Shown here: piece by piece, positions 1-9,107 of the stretch
Position numbering within the stretch: position 1 is the stretch's first letter
Layout of the letters: every line of letters starts with the position of its first letter
Assembly (NCBI RefSeq): GCF_900099905.1
Contig: NZ_FNEE01000010.1
Coordinates: 133,946-197,945 of the forward strand
Direction of reading: 5' to 3'
DNA: 64,000 nucleotides
From: Mesorhizobium muleiense
GTDB lineage: Bacteria; Pseudomonadota; Alphaproteobacteria; Rhizobiales; Rhizobiaceae
The notes under the pieces: model-generated
What the model was told of the DNA's origin: nothing
Seen by the model: the letters and a program-made list of their open reading frames with translations, nothing else
Databases searched by the model: none
Translations under genes and position numbers: made by a program

Positions 1-658
<658 letters not shown>

Positions 659-662
<4 letters not shown>

Positions 663-964
663 AAGTCCTGACTGCAAACCGCCTCGCCGACGGCGAAGCC
701 GTCTGGTACGCCAATGGCGGCTGGGCCGAGACCATCGACAATGCCGATGTCGCCTATGACAAGGCGGCTGAAGACCGGCTGGAGGCGATCGGCGCCACGG
801 CCTCTGCCAACAATGAAGTGGTCGACGTCAATCTGATCGACGTGACCGTCGCCAATGGTGTCGTCGAGCCGGTCCGGCTGCGCGAAAAGATCCGCGCCGC
901 CGGCCCGACCAACCGCAACGACCTGGGCAAGCAGGCCCGCCCGGTAGCCGCCCGGGCGGCGTAA
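659..964 (+). CDS. DUF2849 domain protein
   Basis: A 101-residue soluble protein of the DUF2849 family, which in alphaproteobacteria typically sits between cysG and the sulfite/nitrite reductase gene. It has no signal peptide, membrane segment or cysteine cluster. It starts inside the cysG stop codon and ends 47 bases before cysI. Context suggests a role in sulfite reduction or siroheme delivery, but no activity can be read from the sequence. Confidence 0.85.
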
Positions 965-1011
965 ACGACCACATTGAAGACAACGGGCGGACGCGCCCGG
1001 AAAGACCAGAC

Positions 1012-2656
<1,645 letters not shown>

Positions 2657-2682
<26 letters not shown>

Positions 2683-3421
2683 TCGTATCGTCGACGCCGA
2701 GGCCGGCATCGCCGCCGAAGCGGCGGGGCTCGATGCGCTCTATGGTCATCTCAAGCCGCTGGAGATCATCGAGCGGTCGGCCCGGGAATTCTTTCACGGT
2801 GAAATCGCCGCAGTTTCGTCGTTCGGGGCGGATTCTGCAGTGCTTCTGCACATGATCGCCAAGATCGACCGGACGCTGCCGGTCATCTTCCTCGACACCG
2901 GCAAGCACTTCGAGGAGACGCTCGGCTATCGCGACGCGCTGGTTGCCGATTTCGGGCTGACCGATATAAGGGTGATCACTCCCGAAGAAGCGGCGCTCGA
3001 ACGGATCGATCCGACCGGTAATCTGAACGAAACCGACACCGACGCCTGCTGCGAGGTCCGCAAGGTCGAGCCGCTGGCGCGCGGCGTCGAGCCGTTCCGC
3101 GCCTGGTTCACCGGCCGCAAGCGTTTTCAGGCGACGACGCGAGCATCCCTGCCGGTGTTCGAAGCGGTCGGCTCGCGCATCCGCATCAATCCGCTGGCGC
3201 ATTGGACGACATCAGACCAGGCCAACTATATGCGCGCGCATGCGCTGCGTGAGAATCCACTGGTCGCCTATGGCTATCTATCGATAGGCTGCTTCCCGTG
3301 CACGCAGCCGGTGCAGCCGGGCGAGGATGCACGCAGCGGCCGCTGGGTGGGGCACGCCAAGACAGAGTGCGGCATCCATTTGTCGGGGCTGGAGAAGTCG
3401 CTGACCGACGCATCGCTTTAG
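2657..3421 (+). CDS. cysH: Adenylyl-sulfate (APS) reductase, thioredoxin-dependent
   Basis: A 254-residue reductase that converts adenylyl sulfate (or PAPS) to sulfite in the cytoplasm. Cys131-Cys132 and Cys212-x2-Cys215 form the CC...CxxC iron-sulfur motif typical of bacterial APS reductases and absent from PAPS-only enzymes. The catalytic cysteine is Cys238 in KTECGIH. A longer open frame extends upstream inside cysI, but ATG 2657 has AAGGAGG six bases before it and fits the family start. The 26-base overlap with cysI suggests coupling. APS preference is inferred from the motif. Confidence 0.92.
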
Positions 3422-3426
3422 GGTAT

Positions 3427-3524
3427 ATTCAGGTGAGGCTGGCCTGCGAATGGCGGCACGTACCTAAAGTACGCTCCGCTCCGGTTCTCGGAAGCCACCA
3501 TTCTCGGCTCGGCCTTACCTGAAT
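3427..3524. repeat. Long imperfect intergenic palindrome, copy 1
   Basis: The outer arms ATTCAGGT (3427-3434) and ACCTGAAT (3517-3524) are perfectly complementary, and further pairing (AATGGCGGC with GCCACCATT) continues inwards. A central hairpin CGTAC-CTAAA-GTACG lies at 3459-3473. The right half, from the central hairpin through CTCCGGTTCTCG, is clearly related to the palindrome at 55232-55376. It lies between cysH and the DUF934 gene. It is probably a dispersed, non-coding REP or MITE-like element. Confidence 0.75.
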
Positions 3525-3582
3525 CTCAACACACCCTCGAGCGTTTTGAACTTTGGAATTTTGTGGGCTTGGGAATTTCTCG

Positions 3583-4119
3583 ATGAATGAATCGATAGCG
3601 GAAAACGCCACCCGCCTCTGGACCCCGACAGGTTTTAGCGAGGACGAGTGGAGCCATGCCGAGAGCGCCGACGCACTGTCCGGCAATGGCCGCTTCATCC
3701 TGCCACTGCAGGTGCTTCTCGACCTCGATCCGGCGGTGCGCCGGTCGGCGAAGGAGCGCCTCGGCGTGCTGCTTCAGCCCGGCGATCAGCTCGAAAAGAT
3801 CGCGGACCTGCTCGACCAGATATCGCTGGTGGCGCTGGCCTTCCCGGCTTTCAGTGACGGCCGCTCCTTCTCCAAGGGCGAACTGCTGCGCAGCCGCTAC
3901 CGTTTCGAGGGCGCGGTCCGCGCCACCGGACAGGTTCTGGTCGACCAGCTTCCGCATATGCTGCGCCTCGGCTTCGACGAGTTCGAAGTATCAAATCCAG
4001 TGTTGCTGAAACGGCTCGAGGAAGGCCGCACCGGCGGTCTGCCGCTGTCCTACCAGCCGACCGTGAAGCCGGAGGCCAAAGGCCCCAAATATTCCTGGCG
4101 GCGGGTGCGCACCGGTTGA
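3583..4119 (+). CDS. DUF934 domain protein
   Basis: A 178-residue protein of the DUF934 family, a usual companion of cysI and cysH in proteobacteria and sometimes called an oxidoreductase without evidence. There is no signal peptide or membrane segment. The frame is open further upstream, but ATG 3583 (MNESIAEN) is chosen because codons before it run into the palindromic repeat. It is separated from cysH by that palindrome, so it may be read through from the cys operon or transcribed separately. A role in sulfate assimilation is inferred from context only. Confidence 0.85.
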   Translation: MNESIAENATRLWTPTGFSEDEWSHAESADALSGNGRFILPLQVLLDLDPAVRRSAKERLGVLLQPGDQLEKIADLLDQISLVALAFPAFSDGRSFSKGELLRSRYRFEGAVRATGQVLVDQLPHMLRLGFDEFEVSNPVLLKRLEEGRTGGLPLSYQPTVKPEAKGPKYSWRRVRTG

Positions 4120-4209
4120 TCTCCCCCGACGGAGCGAGTCGCATCTGGTCGGACCACTTTGCCGATTCAATCTTTTATTTTCGGCATCCGCACCTTAAGA
4201 TAAGGCCTA

Positions 4210-4230
4210 TTATTTCGCGATCCGAAATAA
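4210..4230. promoter_or_regulatory. Perfect inverted repeat, candidate operator before the DJ-1/PfpI gene
   Basis: TTATTTCG at 4210-4217 and CGAAATAA at 4223-4230 form a perfect 8-bp inverted repeat with a 5-bp spacer. It lies 27 bases before the start codon at 4257 in an AT-richer stretch. A related half-site, TTATTTTCGG, lies near 4175. The size and position fit a dimeric repressor site, but the regulator is unknown. Confidence 0.5.
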
Positions 4231-4256
4231 ATTCGCCACCAAGGGAGGAACCGGGA

Positions 4257-4877
4257 ATGGCTGGTAAGAAGATATTGATGCTCGTTGGCGAGTTCAGCGA
4301 GGAATACGAGATTTTCGTCTTTGAACAGGCCATGCATGCGGTCGGCCACACCGTGCATGTCGTGTGTCCCGACAAGAAGGCAGGCGATATCCTGAAGACG
4401 TCGCTGCACGACTTCGAGGGTCACCAGACCTATACGGAAAAGCTCGGCCACGACTACATCCTCAACAAGACGTTTTCCGAGGTCAATCCGGCTGAATACG
4501 ATGCCGTCTATGCGGCAGGCGGGCGCGGGCCGGAATATATCCGCATCGACAAGCGCGTGCAGGCGCTGGTGCGGCATTTCCACGAGACCGGCAAGCCGAT
4601 ATTCACCATTTGCCACGGCGCGCAGATCCTGATGGCGGTCGACGGCGTGCTGCGTGGCAGGGAAGTCGCGGCGCTGCAGTATTGCGAGCCGGAAGTCACG
4701 CTCGCTGGCGGCACCTACATCGATGTCGCGCCGACCGGCGCCCATGTCGACGGCAATCTGGTGTCGGCCAAGGGCTGGCCGGGGCTGGCCGCCTTCATGC
4801 GCGAATGCCTGAAAGTGCTTGGCACCGAGATCCGCCACGGCGAGATCCTGATGCGCGACGAACGCCAGGCGGCTTGA
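4257..4877 (+). CDS. DJ-1/PfpI family protein
   Basis: A 206-residue class I glutamine amidotransferase-like protein of the DJ-1/PfpI superfamily. The nucleophile elbow is ICHGAQIL with Cys119, and the partner glutamate is likely in the EFSEEYE segment near residue 15. Members include glyoxalase/deglycase-like enzymes, proteases and stress chaperones, so the reaction cannot be fixed. The start at 4257 has GGGAGG upstream; upstream in-frame codons are AT-rich and look non-coding. It is monocistronic, with a possible operator at 4210-4230 and a hairpin at 4890-4920. Confidence 0.9.
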   Translation: MAGKKILMLVGEFSEEYEIFVFEQAMHAVGHTVHVVCPDKKAGDILKTSLHDFEGHQTYTEKLGHDYILNKTFSEVNPAEYDAVYAAGGRGPEYIRIDKRVQALVRHFHETGKPIFTICHGAQILMAVDGVLRGREVAALQYCEPEVTLAGGTYIDVAPTGAHVDGNLVSAKGWPGLAAFMRECLKVLGTEIRHGEILMRDERQAA

Positions 4878-4889
4878 GCCACCATTATA

Positions 4890-4920
4890 AAAGCCGCCGT
4901 ACCTGTGGTGCGGCGGCTTT
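4890..4920. terminator. Hairpin terminator between convergent genes
   Basis: AAAGCCGCCG (4890-4899) pairs perfectly with CGGCGGCTTT (4911-4920) across an 11-base loop. Both strands end the stem in TTT, as in a bidirectional terminator for the DJ-1/PfpI gene and the convergent desaturase gene. The T tract is short. Confidence 0.7.
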
Positions 4921-4952
4921 ACAGCGCCGCGCGTTCGTTTTTGGGATGTGCT

Positions 4953-5996
4953 TTATGCAGTCATCCGCGCTTCGCGAAACGATATCAGCTTGCTGCGGCT
5001 CTCATCCCACAGCGCCAGCTTGACGCAGCGCAGGCTGTCGAGAAGCGTGACGCGGCCAATTTCGCGCAGTTCCGGATAGTCCCTCAGGACCTCCTGCAGA
5101 CGATAGCACGGCACCTTGGCGGAGAGGTGGTGCACGTGATGGACGCCGATATTGCCGGTGAACCAGTTCAGTACCGGCGGCAGGTCGTAATAGGACGAGC
5201 CGTGCAGGGCCGCATGCTGGAACTCCCATTCGGAGTCCTTTGCCCACTCTGTCTCTTCGAACTGGTGCTGGACATAGAACAGCCAGATGCCGGCGGACCC
5301 GGCGAGAACGACGATGGGCAAATGGACGACCAGGAACGCTTCGAGACCGACGAACCAGACAAGGGCGGCGGCGGCGACCGCGATGGCCGCGTTGGTGGCC
5401 ATCGACGACACCCAGGGCGTGAGGCCGCCTCGCATCATGCCGACCGGCAGTCTCTGTTCAAAGATGAAAAGCCAAATGGGGCCGAGGCCGAACATGACGA
5501 GCGGATGGCGATAGAGACGATAGGCAAGGCGGCCCCGCCAGGACATTTGCCGATATTCCGCGACAGTCAGCGTCTTGATGTCGCCCGTGCCGCGCTCATC
5601 GAGATTGCCGGCGCTGGCATGATGGGTTGCGTGGGCACGCCGCCAGCAATCGTAAGGCGTCAAAGTCAGGATCCCCAGGCCGCGGCCGATCCAGTCGTCG
5701 GCGGTGCGGTTGGCGAAGAAGGAACCGTGGCCGCAATCGTGCTGGATCATGAAGATCCGCACCAGAAAGCCGGCGGCCGGAAGGATGAGGATCAGACCCC
5801 ACCAATGGCCATAGGCATAGGCAGCCGAGGACAGTGCCCACAGCGTGGCAAAGGGGATGAGAGTGATGGCAAGTTCGACGGCGCTGCGCCGCCTGTCAGG
5901 TTTCTTGTAGCGCGCCAGGATCTTCAACCAGGCACGCTTGCTGTTCGCTACAGCTTCGGGGGAAATCATGTTCATCAGGAAGCATAGACGGACCAT
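4953..5996 (-). CDS. Membrane fatty acid desaturase
   Basis: A 347-residue integral membrane di-iron desaturase. The three histidine boxes are HDCGH (residues 86-90), HATHH (122-126) and HHVHH (286-290), with hydrophobic membrane segments around residues 43-80 and 200-245. The box spacing fits omega-6/delta-12 type acyl-lipid desaturases, which insert a double bond into membrane fatty acids; the regiospecificity cannot be read. Start choice is uncertain: in-frame ATGs also occur at residues 8 and 10 (about 5975 and 5969), and none has a clear ribosome site. Confidence 0.9.
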   Translation of the reverse strand: MVRLCFLMNMISPEAVANSKRAWLKILARYKKPDRRRSAVELAITLIPFATLWALSSAAYAYGHWWGLILILPAAGFLVRIFMIQHDCGHGSFFANRTADDWIGRGLGILTLTPYDCWRRAHATHHASAGNLDERGTGDIKTLTVAEYRQMSWRGRLAYRLYRHPLVMFGLGPIWLFIFEQRLPVGMMRGGLTPWVSSMATNAAIAVAAAALVWFVGLEAFLVVHLPIVVLAGSAGIWLFYVQHQFEETEWAKDSEWEFQHAALHGSSYYDLPPVLNWFTGNIGVHHVHHLSAKVPCYRLQEVLRDYPELREIGRVTLLDSLRCVKLALWDESRSKLISFREARMTA

Positions 5997-6109
5997 TTCG
6001 TCGCCGCAAGCCAGGCATCACGCAAAGTTACTGCGGGTAATTGTCGCGCGACGCGCAAGCTGCGGCAAAAGGCATGCCAATGGCGCGCAGCGACAGGCGT
6101 GTGTGTTGT

Positions 6110-6343
6110 CTATCGCCGGTTGCCACCGGCGGCTACGCTGCTTTCGATGCCGTCGAGGCGGTCAAGCAATTCCCTGAAACGATCGGGAATGTCGTTCTCC
6201 GTCCGGAACGCCGGCAACGCGCGCAGAAAGTGCATCGTTGCCTCCGTGCCGAACTGGCGCCTGATGCCGGCCGCCAGCCTTTCACGTCTTTCGTCATCGT
6301 TGGGGGCGCCATTCTTACGGTCGCCGTCGTTGCGGGTCGCCAT
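6110..6343 (-). CDS. Small NepR-like protein (possible anti-sigma factor)
   Basis: A 77-residue acidic protein. Residues 40-64 (LRAL...IPDRFRELLDRLD) match in spacing the helix-linker-helix core of NepR, the anti-sigma factor that holds the general-stress sigma factor EcfG until PhyR is phosphorylated. No phyR, ecfG or sensor kinase gene is nearby, so it would be a solitary paralogue. The start at 6343 has AGGA upstream; a longer frame exists to 6418 but has no better signal. An EcfG-like promoter lies at 6368-6393. NepR identity is a motif-based inference. Confidence 0.55.
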   Translation of the reverse strand: MATRNDGDRKNGAPNDDERRERLAAGIRRQFGTEATMHFLRALPAFRTENDIPDRFRELLDRLDGIESSVAAGGNRR

Positions 6344-6367
6344 CTCAAAATCCTGTGTCGGTTTCGA

Positions 6368-6393
6368 AACTCTTCCAGCAGACGAATGGTTCC
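6368..6393 (-). promoter_or_regulatory. EcfG-type promoter of the NepR-like gene
   Basis: On the minus strand GGAAC (6393-6389) is followed after 17 bases by AGTT (6371-6368), close to the EcfG consensus GGAAC-N16/17-CGTT. Transcription would begin near 6361, about 18 bases before the ATG at 6343. Confidence 0.5.
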
Positions 6394-6508
6394 CCCATCG
6401 CAGCATCTTGGCAAGCAAAGCCGGTGGTTACAGTAAAATTTGAATTAATATCGAAAGGTCTCCATGATGCGTCGTCAAAAGTGCGAGCGGCCTGTCCAGT
6501 ATCGCTTG

Positions 6509-6540
6509 CCCCTTGATTTTTGGCCGCCAAACCTCGATAT
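6509..6540 (+). promoter_or_regulatory. Possible RpoH (heat-shock) promoter before grpE
   Basis: CCCCTTGAT at 6509-6517 resembles the alphaproteobacterial RpoH -35 element (CNCTTGAA). CTCGATAT at 6533-6540 could be the -10 element, with 17 bases between CTTGAT and CGATAT. It precedes grpE by about 40 bases. The -10 match is weak. Confidence 0.4.
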
Positions 6541-6582
6541 CGGGCACAAAATCCACATCATTTGAAATGACGGGAAACGGCG

Positions 6583-7218
6583 ATGAGCGACCAGGCAAAA
6601 GACGAACGCGCGCCCGATGAAGCCGAGACGGCCGGGGCTGCCACCGAACACACGCAAGGCAGCGCCGACGGCGACTATGAAGCGCTTGTGCGGCTGCTGA
6701 AGGAAAACGACGAGTTGAAGGACCGCGCGCTCCGCGTCGCAGCCGAGATGGAGAATCTGCGCCGCCGTACCGCCCGTGACGTGCACGATGCACGCGCCTA
6801 TGCGGTTGCCAATTTCGCCCGTGACATGCTGTCGGTATCGGACAATCTGCGCCGCGCACTGGATGCGATCCCGGCTGAGTCCAAGGCGTCAGGTGATGCC
6901 GGTTTGAAGTCACTGATCGAGGGCGTCGAACTCACCGAGCGCGCCATGCTATCGGCGCTCGAGCGGCACGGAGTGAAGAAGCTCGAGCCGGAAGGCGAGA
7001 AATTCGACCCGAATTTCCATCAGGCGATGTTCGAGGTGCCCAATCCGGAGGTGCCGGCCAACACGGTGGTCCAGGTCGTGCAGCCAGGCTATTCGATCGG
7101 TGAGCGGGTGTTGCGGCCGGCCATGGTCGGCGTTGCCAAGGGCGGTCCCAAGCATGTGGCAAGCGAAGCGCCGGTCGAGCCAGGGCCGGTGAATGAGCAA
7201 GCTGAGAAGGATGCGTAA
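6583..7218 (+). CDS. grpE: Nucleotide exchange factor GrpE
   Basis: A 211-residue GrpE, the cytoplasmic co-chaperone that releases ADP from DnaK. The N-terminal third is acidic and disordered, followed by the long coiled coil (about residues 45-100, including AAEMENLRRRTARD) and the C-terminal beta domain with the family signature around FDPNFHQAMFEVPNPEVPANTV. Length is normal. It usually follows hrcA; here the upstream neighbour is instead the divergent NepR-like gene, and grpE seems to be transcribed alone from a possible heat-shock promoter. Confidence 0.95.
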   Translation: MSDQAKDERAPDEAETAGAATEHTQGSADGDYEALVRLLKENDELKDRALRVAAEMENLRRRTARDVHDARAYAVANFARDMLSVSDNLRRALDAIPAESKASGDAGLKSLIEGVELTERAMLSALERHGVKKLEPEGEKFDPNFHQAMFEVPNPEVPANTVVQVVQPGYSIGERVLRPAMVGVAKGGPKHVASEAPVEPGPVNEQAEKDA

Positions 7219-7224
7219 GTTAAG

Positions 7225-7330
7225 GGAATAGGGCAGTAGGAGCAGTAGGGGCAGTAGGGTAAAGGAGCCGTACCAATCGTGCGGCTTCGTGCTATTCATA
7301 CATCCCTATTCACCCGCTCTCCTACTCCGC
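7225..7330. repeat. Intergenic hairpin element with GCAGTAGG arms
   Basis: Three degenerate copies of GCAGTAGG near 7232-7258 face the arm CTCTCCTACTCC near 7319. Between them is a core (GTACCAAT, CGGCTTCGTGC, CCCTATTCAC) that also occurs, on the opposite strand, inside the element at 15646-15796. It fills the gap between grpE and the UPF0126 gene. Confidence 0.65.
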
Positions 7331-7331
7331 T

Positions 7332-7970
7332 ATGCCCTTGAACCCGATCGAGCTTCTCGACTATGCCGGTGTCGCCGTCTTCGCGGCGACCGGTGCGCTG
7401 GCCGCTTCGCGCAAGCAGCTCGACATCATCGGCTTTCTGTTCCTGGCCAGCGTCACCGGCATCGGCGGTGGCACGTTTCGTGACGTCATCCTCAATCTTC
7501 CGGTCTTCTGGGTTACCAACTCTGGCTATGTGCTGATCTGCGCGGTGGTGGCGATGCTTGTCTTTTTCGGGGCGCACCGTCTCGAATCCCGCTGGAAATT
7601 ACTGCTCTGGCTCGACGCCGTCGGCCTCGCCGCGTTTTCGGTGATGGGTGCCGCCAAGGGCCTGGCCATCACCGGCTCGCCGGTCGTGTCCGTTGTTACC
7701 GGCGTGCTCACCGCCACGTTCGGCGGGATCTTGCGCGACCTGCTGGCCGGTGAGGCTTCGGTGCTCTTGAGACCAGAAATCTATGTCACCGCCGCCCTTG
7801 CGGGCGCCATCCTGTTTACAACAGGCGATCTCGCCGGACTGCCGCCGCTCGCCTCGGGCCTGGTGGGCTTCATAGCCGCTTTCTGCGTGCGTGGCGGCGC
7901 GCTTAAGTTCGGCTGGGCCTTTCCGTCCTACAAGAGCCGGCCCGGCCGGCGGCCGGAAGATATTCCGTGA
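7332..7970 (+). CDS. UPF0126/TRIC-type membrane protein (YicG-like)
   Basis: A 212-residue inner-membrane protein with about seven hydrophobic helices. It contains two repeats of the UPF0126 module, each with a glycine-rich turn: GIGGGTFRD (near residue 45) and FGGILRD (near residue 130). The family is related to trimeric intracellular cation channels, and some bacterial members have been linked to amino-acid or potassium transport; the substrate here is unknown. The start codon follows directly on a repeat element. Confidence 0.85.
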   Translation: MPLNPIELLDYAGVAVFAATGALAASRKQLDIIGFLFLASVTGIGGGTFRDVILNLPVFWVTNSGYVLICAVVAMLVFFGAHRLESRWKLLLWLDAVGLAAFSVMGAAKGLAITGSPVVSVVTGVLTATFGGILRDLLAGEASVLLRPEIYVTAALAGAILFTTGDLAGLPPLASGLVGFIAAFCVRGGALKFGWAFPSYKSRPGRRPEDIP

Positions 7971-7973
7971 AAT

Positions 7974-8048
7974 GAGGCGAGTAGCGAATAGGGACAACGA
8001 TCCGCAGCGAATTGGCGGAACTCTCGCTACTCGCTATTAGCTACTCAT
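7974..8048. repeat. Short hairpin with GCGAGTAGCGAATAG-type arms
   Basis: GCGAGTAGCGAATAG near 7979 faces CTCGCTACTCGCTATTAG near 8024 on the same strand, so the region can fold back on itself. The arms are built from degenerate 7-8 base units like those at 7225 and 15646 but with a different core. It sits between two convergent genes and may also act as a terminator. Confidence 0.6.
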
Positions 8049-8054
8049 TGGAAT

Positions 8055-8942
8055 TCAGGCGGCGAAGCGCTGGGCTTCCCCGCCATAATAGCTGACGTAG
8101 CGGGCGCCGATCTCCTTGACCGGCATCACCACGAACACGTCGACCGTCGAGAATTCGCGGTCGATGACGCAGCCGTCGCCGATGCGCGCGCCGACGCGCA
8201 GATAGCCCTTGACCAGCGGTGGCATCGCCGCGATCGCGGCCTTGGCGTTGACCGCCTCGATCGGCATCAAATCCATGGAACAGTAGCGGCCGGCGACGGC
8301 GCGCACGTCCCAGGCCGAATTCGTCCGGCAGTGATGGGCGAGATAGGTCAGCGCTTCGGCGTGTGCCGCCGGCACGGTGCCGGGGAACGAGGCGCAACCG
8401 GTCATCACGCCGATCCCATAATGGTTGATATAGGCCCAGATACCTTGCCAGAGCGCCTCGATGGTGCGCTTCGAGCGGTATTCCGGCAAGACGCAGGAGC
8501 GGCCGAGCTCGAGGAAACGCTGGCCGGGATGGCGGGCGATAAGATTGGTCAGCTCAAACTCGCCCTCGGAATAGAAGCCGCCGGCCGCTGCCGCGATCTC
8601 CTGCCGCAACAGGCGGTAGGTGCCGACAATGCGGCGATGCTCGGGACCGGACAGCGAGGTGTCGAAGACGAGCAGATGATCACAGAGCGGATCAAAATGG
8701 TCGGCGTCGCGGCGGTCCTGCACCTGAAACAGGGTTTTCCTGGCGCCGAGCTCGTCATAGAACACCCGGTAGCGCACTTCCTGCGCGGCTGCGATCTCGG
8801 CCTCGTTGCGTGCGAGCCGCACTTCGAGGTTGCCGATACGGCCAAGCGCTTCGCCTTTTATGACAGCATCGACGTTGCGCCCGGTGAGCAAAGCACCCCT
8901 GGCGTTCGGCCGAGCGTCACATTCCGGCATAACTGTATGCAC
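8055..8942 (-). CDS. olsB: L-ornithine N-alpha-acyltransferase (lyso-ornithine lipid synthase)
   Basis: A 295-residue GNAT-fold acyltransferase of the OlsB/hemolysin-like family, with the family stretch LELGRSCVLPEYRSKRTIEALWQG around residue 145 and FPGTVPAAHAEAL. It transfers a 3-hydroxyacyl chain from ACP to ornithine, the first step in making ornithine lipids, phosphorus-free membrane lipids. The start is GTG 8942 with AAGGAG upstream. No olsA gene is adjacent. A Pho-box-like array upstream (8994-9022) suggests induction by phosphate limitation, as known for olsB of Sinorhizobium. Confidence 0.88.
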   Translation of the reverse strand: MHTVMPECDARPNARGALLTGRNVDAVIKGEALGRIGNLEVRLARNEAEIAAAQEVRYRVFYDELGARKTLFQVQDRRDADHFDPLCDHLLVFDTSLSGPEHRRIVGTYRLLRQEIAAAAGGFYSEGEFELTNLIARHPGQRFLELGRSCVLPEYRSKRTIEALWQGIWAYINHYGIGVMTGCASFPGTVPAAHAEALTYLAHHCRTNSAWDVRAVAGRYCSMDLMPIEAVNAKAAIAAMPPLVKGYLRVGARIGDGCVIDREFSTVDVFVVMPVKEIGARYVSYYGGEAQRFAA

Positions 8943-8993
8943 GAGTGATTCTCCTTCGAGCCATCCCTCTTGGCACGGGGATACGGCGTAGGT

Positions 8994-9022
8994 GCAACAG
9001 GATTGTGACAGTACCGTGATAC
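8994..9022 (-). promoter_or_regulatory. Candidate Pho box array before olsB
   Basis: On the minus strand CTGTCAC (9011-9005), AATC, CTGTTGC (9000-8994) match the PhoB consensus CTGTCAT-N4-CTGTCAT in 10 of 14 positions. A third weaker repeat, GTATCAC, lies 11 bases upstream (9022-9016). A possible -10, TATCCC, begins 10 bases downstream of the box (8983), the spacing expected where the box replaces the -35. Confidence 0.55.
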
Positions 9023-9107
9023 GGCCCTGCCGGCAATACTTCGTCGGCTGGTCAACTCTTCAACCGGCTATGTTCTGCAGGTAAGCCAGGCAAGGACAGC
9101 CGGCGGA

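Noticed and set aside
4905..5987. Plus-strand frame of 360 codons opposite the desaturase
   Set aside because: Antisense shadow; the desaturase on the other strand has three intact histidine boxes.
8972..8990. Sigma-54 promoter (TGGCAC) upstream of olsB
   Set aside because: TGGCAC is present but the -12 TTGC element is missing and it points away from olsB.
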